This document shows positions 32,901-42,322 of a stretch of 64,000 bases of DNA, piece after piece. Both the position numbers and the translations under genes were made by a program. This DNA comes from Nyssa sinensis. Its lineage: Eukaryota; Streptophyta; Magnoliopsida; Cornales; Nyssaceae. The notes under the pieces are model-generated. The model did not search any database. It saw nothing but the letters and a program-made list of their open reading frames with translations, and was not told the origin of the DNA. Positions within the stretch are counted from its first letter, which is position 1, and every line of letters starts with the position of its first letter. The stretch lies in NCBI GenBank assembly GCA_008638375.1, contig CM018038.1:10183740-10247739 (forward strand). The letters run 5' to 3'.

Positions 32901-35376
32901 AAACATCTAATTCTTGATAAAATCCTACATCTTGTCAAACAATACATATGGATTTCAGTGCAATCCAAGAACAAAAATAATAAGAACCATACCTTCCTAA
33001 ACATACTAGTAAAACCACCCAAAGTATTGTACTAATCCAGTTATATTCCTTGTAGGAAATCCAAGCCTGATATGACAAACAAACATGTAGAAGTCAGTTA
33101 TTTCAATATGGTTCTCATTACTGATCAAATGCAGTAGTAAAGATTTAAATTTTCACAACTAACAAAAAATTAAACTGAGACACCCATTGGCCAAGAGAAA
33201 GAAATATTCTACACCATAAAACTTCACAAAACTTAATAATTTCTTTTTCGAAGAAGTAGAATTTTTGAGAAAATCCGACAAAGTAATTTATGATAGATGC
33301 TCCTACAAAATAGATACCAAGAATATGTAGTCATCCTAGCAATTTTATATGAAATATGTTTGGCATACCCCCAAAGGCACAATATTGATATAGAAATCAA
33401 CCAAGGTCGCCACCATCCATCTGCAACAGATACCAAAAACTTAAATTTATTGAATTGTACAATACTTATTCTAATTTATTGATAATAATATAATTCAACA
33501 AGAGTATTATTGACAGTTATAAGTATGACCTTAGACCCATGCCATTTGCCTTCATAAAAAGAAAAGAATAAGTTTAAAGAACCAATGCAAACTAAGTTTT
33601 TTTTTTTTTATTTGATTAAAAAATTAGAGATTAATTGAAAAGAAAGGGAAGAAAGTACAACAGAAAGAAAAAAGCAATAAATTATTTAGCAATATACAAC
33701 AAGAACAAATAGAAAGTCAAATAAATAAGAACTCTTGCAGCCCCAAACCTCAAGGTCTCCAACTACCCTTGAGGATAAACATGACCTCTAAAGTTGTGTT
33801 GATGAATTCCTTTGAGTCGATTTAAATTGAGAGTTTAACTCAAATCAGGTAAAAGTCCATGCAAGGGCAACTTAATGAACTATGAACCAAGAACCAGGGC
33901 AACATGATAGTTAAGAGTATGAAGAAAAGACACCTCAAAAAGGAATAGAAGCATTCTTGTGGGGATGTCCATCATAAAGTTGAAATATTTTATCCTTCAA
34001 AAAAATTTCTTCAGAAGGATTTTTGAATTGGCCTTCTTGTTGTGTACTTCCTAGATAGTCTTAGAATGTGAATTTTTGTTTTGGTGCTTGTCCATAACTC
34101 AAGTGTACATGTTCCTTGGCCTATTTTAATTAATATTGTTATTCGTCAAAAGAGGAAAAAAGGAAAGAGAGAGAGAGAGAGATTGAGATGAAAAGGTCAT
34201 TGCCAAATAAATTGAAGCAAAGCAAATGAACTGTACAGTTGAGTTTGCAGGGTCACATGAAAGTCTAGTACTGAGCATCATGAATGAAAAATTAAATTAA
34301 ACAATGAAATAAACCACCTCTAATTGGACCAAAGTATTACTTAATTAAAAAGGACCTTCTATACAATTAGAGCTTCTTTAAGGAGATAAATGTCTGTTAA
34401 CATAAAAGCAAGATACCATAAAGAATGAGTGTGTCCAAGACTCCAATAAAACATTGGAATATCCATATCCATGAATATTTGATAAAATCTGTGTGAATAA
34501 TTCTGTATATTTTCTCCATAATGATTCAAAATCATTATTTACAACAACAACAAAAAAAAAAGTAGATGAAATAGGAGTGCCAACTGAGAAAAAGGAGACA
34601 CAATTTGAAGCTTAAAGATGCCAGAAGGGAAGTATCAAATAGTTAAGTTGGATGCTTGGGAGTTTCGTTGACAGTTTGAAATGAATAAATATGAATAGAT
34701 GATCCATGTTACCACATTAGATAGTTAGAATCAAAATCACTAGTTCTACTCGAACCCCATGTTGGGGTAACAGAGCATAAAACCACTAGCCAAATCATCA
34801 AAAACATAAATCTTGAAAATTTGTGATCTCATCACGTAATCTTAAGCCTTGACTAAATAGAAGGGTAGGGCTCTATATAGATCATAAAGCCCAAAAGAAT
34901 CGTGTAGCCAATCCCATCCCATGTGGTAAAAAGGAGAGAAGACAAAAAAAGGCTTCAATAAGTTGAGTCTCTAGTTTTCTAGTTCAACTTCAGAAAGTTC
35001 AGTGTTTAACTTGTTTGGACCGAGCAGTCCTTGTTAGGTTATTGTTAGTGATTGTCTCTGTAACAAACAAAGGTCTACAAATTACAATTGCTAAAATTCC
35101 AACGGATTATAAACAGAGAAAGTTCAGATCATTAGAAAAATACTGATCAATTTCATATTAGCTATGAGATTTACATTGTATGTATATATGCATTGTATAT
35201 TAGTATGCATGAACATGTATATTTAGAGACAGAGAGAGACAGAGAATATACGGGGTGAGGAGATCTTTACGGAAAGGAAGGCCATCAACGGAGATGGTAT
35301 AAACAAGAGTGGCCGCCATCACACATCCCAATGCAAAGAAAAGAATTCTCAGGGCAATTGCCAGTGATACAGCCAT
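19472..35376 (-). CDS. DUF1475-type multi-pass membrane protein with two homologous halves, 8 exons, 244 aa
   Basis: Exons (minus strand, 5' to 3'): 35376-35252, 33420-33369, 33066-32993, 31199-31098, 28703-28566, 23455-23404, 20753-20680, 19589-19472. The spliced length is 735 nt, in frame. Half 1 (residues 1-117) and half 2 (118-244) repeat the same plan: a hydrophobic helix ending in a (V/I)YT segment, then DG.PFRK(D/E)LLTPWM.ATLVDFYIN, then (A/V)W(I/V)(S/A)YKE..WIS, a second hydrophobic stretch with L(I/V)C(L/F)GSITTC, and (L/F)(K/Q)LSSQ. Several membrane helices are predicted by eye. Exon 4 could stop at TAA (31096-31094), but AA|GTAAGAAAG there is a good donor. Its phase joins exactly to exon 5, whose acceptor has no in-frame ATG upstream, so I call one gene, not two. 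Family assignment is from memory of DUF1475 (plant proteins of about 250 aa). Biochemical function is unknown. Confidence 0.87.
19880..20040 (+). mobile_element. Degenerate Au-like SINE
   Basis: A box-B-like GGTTTGAGTTCAAGAGC (about 19910) is followed by GCAGCCACTATATG, CCAAAGGTTAAGTTTGTA and CACCCCGCATTGGCAGGA. The order is the same as in the SINE at 32295-32450. It lies in intron 7 of the DUF1475 gene. Confidence 0.55.
23520..23685. repeat. Short diverged tandem repeat flanking the gypsy remnant
   Basis: GGACAGGCACATGTAAATCA near 23532 recurs as GGACAGGCACACACAAATCG near 23652. Between them is a segment (23553-23630) that recurs in direct orientation at about 27206-27280, on the other side of the gypsy remnant. 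Confidence 0.65.
23682..24040 (+). mobile_element. Left inverted LTR arm of Ty3/gypsy remnant
   Basis: Starts TGTTGGCAAGG and matches, in inverted orientation, the right arm at about 26865-27217. Shared blocks include AATTCAATGGGTTATATAAC, ATTGGGCT, AAGTGGCCA, AAGAGGTCCAAAAAGCTATA and TAAAATATTAAAACAAATTC. The arm is about 350 bp. It joins directly to the 3' part of a gag remnant in the opposite orientation. Confidence 0.8.
24080..25870 (-). pseudogene. Ty3/gypsy gag remnant
   Basis: Minus-strand translation shows a Ser/Gln-rich N-terminal gag region with PITRSTSKG and EEKMLALQKQL (25853-25467). Broken frames follow down to about 24260 with the typical gypsy gag tail (DPKYFPYHPLISHPLKECFV, LKDKIHELLD). 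Many stops and frameshifts show it is dead. No protease, RT or integrase follows, because the sequence runs into the left LTR arm. It lies in intron 5 of the DUF1475 gene. Confidence 0.8.
25955..26560. repeat. Tandem repeat of about 114 bp in the gypsy leader
   Basis: About five diverged copies. Copy starts can be set at GAGTCTTTGGATAGACAAC (26097) and GAGTCTTTGGAAGGACAAC (26211), 114 bp apart. Each copy includes AACC(T/C)TTTTCGGGTC-like, CCTCCCTGTAGGAC-like and AGTCTCAAA(T/G)CCCCTTG segments. It lies between the gypsy right LTR and gag, where leader tandem repeats are known in some plant retrotransposons. Confidence 0.8.
26865..27217 (-). mobile_element. Right (5') LTR arm of Ty3/gypsy remnant
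   Basis: Read on the minus strand it begins TGTTTATTGGCATGG, the expected TG start. It precedes the leader repeats and gag in the proper order for a 5' LTR. It is the inverted partner of the arm at 23682-24040. Confidence 0.8.
28370..28545. repeat. Direct duplication beside exon 5 of the DUF1475 gene
   Basis: The segment CCTCATATCTAGACCATAAT followed by ATATTGAAGTATATCTACATTATATAAATGAAG recurs as CCTCATACCCAGACCACAAT with TACTGAAGTATATCTACAAT. The repeat ends about 20 bp from the donor site of exon 5. Confidence 0.7.
28752..29013 (+). mobile_element. TRIM (miniature LTR retrotransposon), 262 bp, with 5-bp target duplication
   Basis: LTR1 28752-28824 and LTR2 28928-29013 both begin TGTT and end AACA, and they share TTTAGATGAGTTGGTGGTTT. 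TGGTATCAGA directly after LTR1 (28825) is a primer-binding site for initiator methionine tRNA. GAGGGGGCG just before LTR2 is the polypurine tract. The element is flanked by perfect GAAAG copies (28747-28751, 29014-29018). The interior is only about 103 bp and non-coding. It sits 48 bp upstream of the exon 5 acceptor of the DUF1475 gene. Confidence 0.92.
29819..30251. mobile_element. hAT-type MITE with perfect 8-bp target duplication
   Basis: The ends TGATGAAGCACAGACAC and, reverse-complemented, CTAAGAAGCACATACGC form an inverted repeat. ATCCCGAG flanks both sides (29811-29818, 30252-30259). Subterminal GGACACGGACACG repeats are typical of this plant family. The interior carries an (AT)n tract (29961-29991). 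It lies in intron 4 of the DUF1475 gene. Confidence 0.85.
31245..31806 (-). mobile_element. LINE 3' fragment (zf-RVT region)
   Basis: The minus-strand product of 95 codons (31722-31435) has the CCLC...ETVNHLLIHCPF pattern of the zinc-binding C-terminal domain of L1-type reverse transcriptases. It is followed by WERFGARICFVFSGLY-like sequence, a short 3' UTR and an A-run (plus-strand T-run 31245-31258). It is 5'-truncated and has no full RT. It lies in intron 3 of the DUF1475 gene, with the A-tail 45 bp upstream of the exon 4 acceptor. Confidence 0.85.
31918..32045 (+). mobile_element. Short tRNA-derived SINE
   Basis: Box-A-like TGGTCTAGTGG (about 31926) is followed by box-B-like GGTTCAAAAC (about 31969) and then an A-rich tail (32021-32041). 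It is diverged, and no clean target duplication was found. Confidence 0.5.
32295..32450 (-). mobile_element. Au-like SINE
   Basis: On the minus strand, box-A-like TTGGTGCGATGG is followed by box-B-like GTGGGTTCAAGTTTA, then GAGTAGCCACTTTGTG and CACCTCGCATTGG, the order seen in plant Au SINEs. It lies in intron 3 of the DUF1475 gene. Confidence 0.7.
32643..33100. repeat. Tandem duplication (about 247-bp unit) covering exon 3 of the DUF1475 gene
   Basis: Copy A (about 32643-32880) and copy B (about 32888-33100) share CATGAAACATCTAATT, TCTTGTCAAAC-like, CCTAAACATACTAG, CTAATCCAGTTA and TTCCTTGTAGGAAATCCAAG segments in the same order. Copy B holds the working exon 3 (32993-33066). Copy A holds a dead version of it. 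Confidence 0.9.
32746..32819 (-). pseudogene. Decayed duplicate of exon 3 (DUF1475 gene)
   Basis: Its minus-strand sequence aligns to the working exon 3 (AWISYKE..NWIS) but then has an in-frame TAA. The acceptor CAG is mutated to CAA, and the donor AG|GTATGG is replaced by AC|AGTAC. With both splice sites lost it should be skipped as intron DNA. Confidence 0.85.
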
Positions 35377-35392
35377 TGCTCTGGCCTGTGAG

Positions 35393-35395
<3 letters not shown>

Positions 35396-35424
<29 letters not shown>
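35396..35424. repeat. (GA)n tract in the probable 5' UTR of the DUF1475 gene
   Basis: Begins 20 bp upstream of the start codon at 35376 (CT-repeat on the coding strand). CT/GA tracts near plant transcription start sites are common. Whether this one is transcribed is not shown by the sequence. Confidence 0.7.
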
Positions 35425-35427
<3 letters not shown>

Positions 35428-35866
35428 GGGAGAGGAGGAGTGCGGGCGACGGGAAAATGTGCGAAGGCCATGAGTCCACGTCTCTACTGTTCAATAAACG
35501 AACACGGAAAAATATGAGGTCGTTTTCAGGGAAATTAACGCTCAAGAGGTTGAATCGTTGGGAAGCGTCACTGTTTCCGCTCTAAAGATAAAGAGGAAGA
35601 CAGTGCAATGCGACAGAGTTCCAGTCTTTTCATTGTTATATTCGGAATTTTTTACTAGACTTTTAGTGAGTTTTTTTTTATTGAGTAAATTATGTTGACT
35701 AGTCTTGAGGCATGAAAATATAATTGGATTTCTCGGGTTTTAAAATTTATACTGATGATTCTCTCAGTCGAATGACCTTTTTTTTTATTCAGTAAATTTT
35801 TTTTTCTTTTTTTATGGTTGTGAGTGGGGGCTTTGTGTGTGTGTGTATATATATATATACGGCCAG

Positions 35867-36402
35867 TTTGGAGTGTTAATTTTTAACACGACTCGAATAC
35901 GATAAGAAGTTAACGGATTTGGGTCTAGCATAAACGAGTTTGGGTCATAAACGGGTTGACACGTATAACACGATTAATAAATAGGTCGGGTTTGGGTTGT
36001 ACTAGTGTCAACCCGTTTAATACGACTTAACAAGTTTAATTATAAGATATATTATGAGTTAAGGTAATTTATCTCACATCAAATATTTGTTAAAGTTTTG
36101 AGATTTTTTATTTATAAGAGAGGTTTCTACTTTGATTCAATCCATAGGCAAAGTTACTAAACTTGAAAATTATCTATACATATTAAAAGATAAGTAAATT
36201 TTTTTATTTAAAAAATAAAAAAATTAAAATAAATGGATTAAGTGGGTCGACACGTGTAACCTGTTTAATAAATGGGTTGAGTTTGGGTTTTAAAACTTGA
36301 CACGATTAATTAATAGTGTCAGGTTAGAGTTCACACATTTTCGAATATGTATGCATTGACACGACTCGAACACGACACGATAACACGAATTGACACCCCT
36401 AG
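35867..36402. mobile_element. MITE with AGGGGTGTCAATT-type end
   Basis: The right end, reverse-complemented, reads TAGGGGTGTCAATTCGTGTT. The left end reads TTTGGAGTGTTAATTTTTAA. Both sides carry ACACGACTCGAA-type repeats, and the interior has GGGTTTGGGTT motifs. GGCCAG flanks both ends (35861-35866, 36403-36408). The pattern is a well-known non-autonomous plant DNA transposon type. Confidence 0.7.
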
Positions 36403-36439
36403 GGCCAGAGAATAAGAGAAAAGGGAAAAAAAAAAAAAA

Positions 36440-36695
36440 AAACTTTATTTCCAATTGGGGTGCCTAGAATTTTCAATTGCAAAGCTGTGTGTGTTGGGGG
36501 GGGGGGGGAGGGGGGCTTTTTATATATATATTTGGAGAGGGCAAGAAAGGGGAAAAAAATTTATATCCAATTGGGTGCCAGGAATTTCTAATTGTAGAGT
36601 TGTGTGTATGTGGTCGTGTGTGTGGGGGGGGGCTTTGTATATGTGTATGTGTCTGAGAGAGGGGGTCAGAGAAACAAGTGAAAGGGCAAAAAACT
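36440..36695. repeat. Tandem duplication of about 120 bp with poly-G runs
   Basis: TTTATTTCCAATTGGGGTGCC then GTGTGTGTTGGGGG is repeated as TTTATATCCAATTGGGTGCC then GTGTGTGTGGGGGG. The open frames across it are artefacts of the repeat. Confidence 0.75.
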
Positions 36696-36969
36696 TTATT
36701 TTTTTAAACAAAATTTTGATAAGGTTAAAGTTGGTATTTACAAAAATATTTGAAATGACATCACAATATTCTGTTTGGTCAACTAACTATTGGCTAACTA
36801 AGTGATTTTTTTGTTACCAACATTAAAGCAAAGAGATAGTCAATGTATTTTTTCAAATTTGAGGGATCTAGCTATATTTTTACCAAACCTTAGAAGTAGT
36901 CAATGTAATTTTTTATTTTTTATTTAACTCGACACATGTTGGTTTTCATTTATTTATCAAACCTATATT

Positions 36970-37155
36970 ATTTTTGAAATCGCATCTTGACAATAAGATT
37001 TTAAACCAATAATGATTTGTATGACTTGCCCAAACCAACAAGGATTTGGGATAACTCATATCTTTGTGAAGATGCGATTTCAAACTTGCATCTTGAAGAT
37101 GCGATTTCGTTTAAAAAATTATTTTGAAATCGTATCTTCAAGATGCGATTTCAAA
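36970..37155. repeat. Cluster of GAAATCGCATCTTC repeats in both orientations
   Basis: GAAGATGCGATTTC or its complement occurs five times between about 36977 and 37152. One pair forms a near-perfect palindrome GAAATCGTATCTTCAAGATG followed by CGATTTC at about 37126-37152. Confidence 0.75.
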
Positions 37156-37304
37156 AACTATATGAGTTTGATAAATAAGTGAAAATCTACGTGGGTCAAA
37201 TTAAATCAAACTCAAATCACATGAGTTTGGTAAATAATTCATTATATTTGATTAGGATTCCTCGAAAGAAGCTAAAAACTGATTACACATCTTCTGCAAT
37301 AGCC

Positions 37305-37465
37305 AACCGAGCTAGTCTAGTTGGTAATTCATTACTTCTTTCAATGAAAGGTCATGGGTTTTACTCTTATTCCCTTTACTAGGAAGAAATGTAAGTTTCT
37401 TTTTTCTTTATCATGTAATGAGATTGATTGAACAAATAGATCTTGCATCAACAAAAAAAAAAAAA
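37305..37465 (+). mobile_element. tRNA-derived SINE with poly-A tail
   Basis: Box-A-like TAGTCTAGTTGGTAA (about 37313) and box-B-like GGTCATGGGTTTTACTC (about 37350) are followed by a body of about 100 bp and an A-run (37453-37467). Confidence 0.6.
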
Positions 37466-37887
37466 AACCTTTTACAATAACAATTTGGTTGCATCTTGGA
37501 CATTATGTTATTGTTTGCCATGCCCAGAAAAATTATTCAACGCCCCTTTTTAATGGTGGACTGGCATGTGTTTTATGTCTCAATGAAGGGTGTGAGACAT
37601 ATCTCACATGATAATTGTCACGGGTTAATTTTTTGCTTCTTAATATCGGTTATCTTGTGATGACCATTCGGCCCTCAATCACTCTGCACATATAGTAATA
37701 CACAATACACATGAGGCACCATTGACGGAAAAAGCACTCTGCAACCTTTTTAACTTTACTTACGGATTACAAAGGAATACAAAATCGGGCCAAAGGCTTT
37801 ATGCTATATATATATAGGTCCTTCATGTATACATATACAATAGAGAAGATGGCAGTTGACACCTTTAACCAGTCTAGGGTAAGCTAG

Positions 37888-39450
37888 AACCATAAGATTG
37901 CGTCACGCAGAGGCATAGTAGTTATCAACCAACCACAATGCCTTATTGCCACTAGCTGCATACTCCACATCAGAGTATCAGTTGAGTTTGTAACCATTGA
38001 ACTGTTTGCATGAGGGATACCTCAGCAAAACTGCCCATAATTTTCCATGCCAACAATCGCCCACTAACACATTCCATATGCCCATATTTTGAATTACATA
38101 CTAGATGTCTTCGAGTTCTATGTGCTCGTGTCCCATGACCAAGACAACTAACCAACGTGCATGTAGGGCTATACCCATGCATTGTAATCAAACCGTTTTG
38201 TATGTTAAGGTACACCTATGTCATATTGCCAAGTCACGTGCATACAGGGATGCGACCATGCCACGTCACTCCTTGAGTTAACTTAAGCTACCATAATCAA
38301 CCTCATATTTCCACTGTAAGTTAGCCATCGAGTTATACTGAGTTTAGCCACAATGCCACCGAGTCAACCCTATGCTTCATCTTAATCCTTGCAACCAACC
38401 AACTAGCCACACTGTCAGGTCTTTAAGGTTGTGCAAGCCATGTCGTGCCACAGATTGCCTGAGTATGTTGTGCCCATGCCTTGGGGTGGTGAGAAGAAAG
38501 CTCTCCTCTATATATGTTAAAGTACAAATTTCCATTCTAAAAAGAAGAGACACAATCCCTTGCAACATCTGAACTTAATGGGGGAGCCTATTCTCCCCCC
38601 AAAGTATGTTGAATCACAAATCTATAGTTTGATGAGAGTAGCTATAATCTCTTGCATAAGGTTTGTTATCATAAGATCACACCACACAAGGGCATAAGAG
38701 TTCCCAGCTAACTGCAATGCCTCCTTGCCACTGCATACATGTGCCACATCAGAGTGGCAGTTGAGTTTATAGCCACAAAACTACTTGTATGAGGGACACC
38801 TCAGCAAAATTTCCCACAACTGCCCATGTCAATATATGCCCACTAACACATGCTATATGCCCATATTCTGAATTGTAGACTTGCAATCTTAGAGTTTTGT
38901 GTGTCCATGTCCAACGACCAAAACAACTAACTCACGTGTATGTTGGGTTGCACTCATGCCATCCAATTAAACTATTTTTCATGTTGCGGGTGCAACCATG
39001 CCATGCTGTCAAGTCACGTGCACGTTGGGCTACGCCCATGCATTGTCACTCCTTAAGTCAACCTTGAGCTACTATAGTCAACCCTACATTCCCAATGTAA
39101 GTCAACCATTGAGTCATACCGATTTCAGCCATATTGCCACCAAGTGAGCCCTATGCTCCACCCCAATCCTTGCAACCAACCAACTAGCCACACTATCAGG
39201 TCCTTAGGGTTGTGCAAGCCACGTTGTGTCATGGCTTGCTTAAGCATATCTTGCTTATACCTTAGGGTGGTGGAGAGGAAGTCCTCCCCTATATGTCAAA
39301 GTACAAATCCGCACTCTAGTAGTATGAGATACAATCATTTACAACATCTGAACTCGACAGGGGAGCTTACCTTGCTTCCCCAGCTTGGATCATGCCTTGG
39401 TGTAAAGTGTCACCAAAGCATGTCTAATGGCACCCAAGCTAATTAGGGTG
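37888..39450. repeat. Two tandem copies of a unit of about 780 bp
   Basis: Copy 1 starts about 37888 and copy 2 about 38668. GGCATAGTAGTT at 37912 pairs with GGCATAAGAGTT at 38692. Shared landmarks in order are CACATCAGAGT, CAGTTGAGTTT, GAGGGA(T/C)ACCTCAGCAAAA, CGCCCACTAACACA-like, CAAGTCACGTGCA, CCTTGCAACCAACCAACTAG and CAACATCTGAACT. Identity is moderate to high. No coding frame is conserved between the copies. It could be part of a retrotransposon or an old satellite-like array. Confidence 0.85.
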
Positions 39451-40189
39451 TAATAGTAACCCTCTATTGGATAGTGTTATGGTCATTTAATGTCATGAGA
39501 CATTGAATACATATTCATCTTCTCGCCTTCTTAATTTAAACATCAGTTTTTTATTTTTCAACATTTATGTGTTTGTAAAATGTAATAATTGATTTTGTAG
39601 AAAAAAATATGAATATGAATTTTAATTTTTTAATAATTTTTAATAATATCGAGGCTTGTATTATTCTTAAAAAATAATTTAAGTTTTAAACAAAGTCAAA
39701 TTAAATTTTCAAAATAAATAGCTTAATGGTGGACCCAAAGTGATCTTTTTTAAATATTATCTCTTTTTGATACAAGGGTATAAAAAGTTCTAAAGTTTTA
39801 AAGCAAATTTACAAAACTGTCCTTCTATTCAATAAAAGGAATTAAAACAAAAGTTTTCGCTAGAACTCCTTCATGATTACTATACTTTCAAGCTAATATC
39901 CAAGGTGGTTCACTCCAGTGGCAGACCTAGACGTTAAGTTTAGGGGGGTAAAAAGGCCAAAAATTCAAATTTGTAAGGGTCTTCTACAAAAAAATGAAAT
40001 TTTTTGGGAGACAATTCCTAATTTTTGTTTATAAAATTTCTATAGAGAATATAGAGAAAAGTCAACTTTTAAAAACTTTTTTTTTTGGTGTTGACGTTGG
40101 CTCGATGATAGCTCCATTTACTTATCAATATTCAATGACTTAGCCATCATGTTCTTACATAAATACTGAGACATTTTAATTCAACATTT

Positions 40190-41160
40190 AGGGTTCGATA
40201 GTGCTCAAATACTTGTGTTTGGATACATATCCAAATTTAATTTTTTTAACTCAAAAAACTAAAATGTTGTTTGGATACTGGATGCTGAAATGAATCTCTG
40301 ATTTTTTTTTCTAAACTATATCTCACACACTTTGAAGGCCCTTTTTCCGCTACTTAAGAGTATGCCAAATTACAAGCTAGTTCAGCAAGGACCATTAGTG
40401 GTAGTTTGTTGCACAATTCATAACTTTATTCTTTTAAATGCAAATACGGACGGACTATTTATCAAATTTCAAGCAAATGACATAGAGTTAGAGATGACCA
40501 ATCATCCTCCCTATCCTGATGTTGACATGTCACAAAAACAAATGAATGCTATGACGCGCTTACGCGATGAAATAGCCATGCAAATTTGGTTGAATTATGT
40601 AAACAATAATTAAGGAGCAGTAACTGTAATTTGGTTAACATATATAAATCTTGCCTATTCATGTTAGTTTATTTGAAAATAACTTGAAATATGTTTGATG
40701 CATTTAATATTGACTCGTATAAATTAATATATCATATGTTGAAAAAAAAAATAACCTAAAAATATGTTGAGTTTATTTTTTTCATAAATTAATTTTGAAT
40801 AAACGGATTAAAAGTTAAGCTTGAGTAATTTAATATTTTGTATAATATTAAATTACTTATTTATTTATTAATTAAATTAATAAAATAGACAATATGTTCA
40901 AACTTAAAAAATTATAAGCTATAGATTGGATAGATGTAAATAATACTTCTTGTTTTTTGTGTATATAAAATTCAAAACTTTTATATTCAAACGCATTTTC
41001 ACAATTTTTAACTTAGAATCCGAATTCTGATTAATATAACCAAACACATTTTCACAGTTTTCAAAAAATCAATTACAAAATTTTGAAACACATTTCAGAA
41101 ATATTTTAAAAAAAATCATATCTAAATCACTATCCTCACTATCCAAACGCAACTATGTTT
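40190..41160 (+). mobile_element. PIF/Harbinger element remnant
   Basis: A 93-codon open stretch (40332-40613) has LKALFPLLKSMPNYKLVQQ followed by VVCCTIHNFI, matching the C-terminal end of the Harbinger nuclease (DDE_Tnp_4 type). The rest of the transposase is absent. Possible terminal repeats are TGTGTTTGGATA near 40218 and, inverted, TATCCAAACGCAA near 41142. This suggests an internally deleted copy, though the ends are not certain. Confidence 0.7.
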
Positions 41161-41930
41161 CAAACTTATCCAATATGCTAAAAACCTCAAGAATTATGAA
41201 AAGCTTGACATCTAACCCTGCAACCTCTTTTAAGATCGTAACAGGAATTGGGTGAATTCTCCTTTAAAGTAAAGTGCAAGAGTTAAATCAATTATAGTTT
41301 GAACAAAAACTCTTTGTAAGGATCAGAGGCCTTGGAAGAAATAAAAAAAAAAAAGTGTGAAAAGCACCCCCTTCAAATTTATCATTATCTATACTACTAC
41401 TCTTCAAAAACAAGCTGTTTTCTCTCAGTTTTTCACCTTCAAAGTCCATACCATTGATCCATCATGCCATCAAACCTGCCTCAGCACCTTTTCTCATCTC
41501 TCCAAAACCCAACAACTTTGATCAGTGAACCATCAAAAGCTTCTCAAACCAAGCCTGTTGAAGTATTCTCTTCCACCACAAGATTTAATGAACTTATCAC
41601 AGAAATAAGATCAAGCCCAGTGTTATATTAAGCTAAAAACTAGAACAATGAATTTCACAAGTTGCAAGTACAAACAGCCAATCTTTTTTTTATTATCAAA
41701 ACTGAACATAATCATGGTTAATCAAACCAATATATAACTCTCTACAACTCTCGAATCATGAATTTGGTAAAGCAAAGACTACTCACGTTTGGAATGGCAA
41801 TAGAGCGAATACACAAACTGTGTATCAATAGTAATAACTGAGTATACAGTGGGTGCGAAAAGAAAAAAGAGGCAACCAAAAAGGTGAAAATTTAGGCAAC
41901 CAGTCCGTGCAATCATTTGCCAACTCCAGT

Positions 41931-42269
41931 TTAACAGGCACAGCCGCCTCGTTGCTCTGTTTCTGAAACAGCTTCAGGGATTCCTTGAAAGTATCTGAAA
42001 ATCAAAATTAAAAAGAAAAAAGGAAAAATCATGAGGCCAATAGACTCTTTGTGCAACTTATAGGCTGTGTTGTAAAGAATGGACGGAAAAGACAATTCAG
42101 TAGGAACCAAAGAAGAAAAAGTTTAGTATCAAATTACACAAGATGCTACAAGGTACTACCCTACATGCCGAAGATAGTACTTGCTCTCTATCTATTCAAA
42201 GTTCAAACAACATATTGATATTTAAAGAACTCACAAATCAATAGGGGAGTTTGGAAAATTTATGGATAT

Positions 42270-42322
<53 letters not shown>

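Larger units (their letters stand above)
35377..41930. other. Intergenic region between the DUF1475 and RAB7 genes
   Basis: Contains the 5' flank of the DUF1475 gene with a (GA)n tract, a MITE, a short duplication with G-runs, a cluster of GAAATCGCATCTTC palindromes, a SINE, a tandem duplication of about 780 bp, and a Harbinger transposase scrap. I find no host gene. Confidence 0.5.

Noticed and set aside
37888..39450. CRISPR-like or satellite array
   Set aside because: Only two long diverged units, with no short regular repeats and spacers, and the genome is clearly a plant nuclear one.
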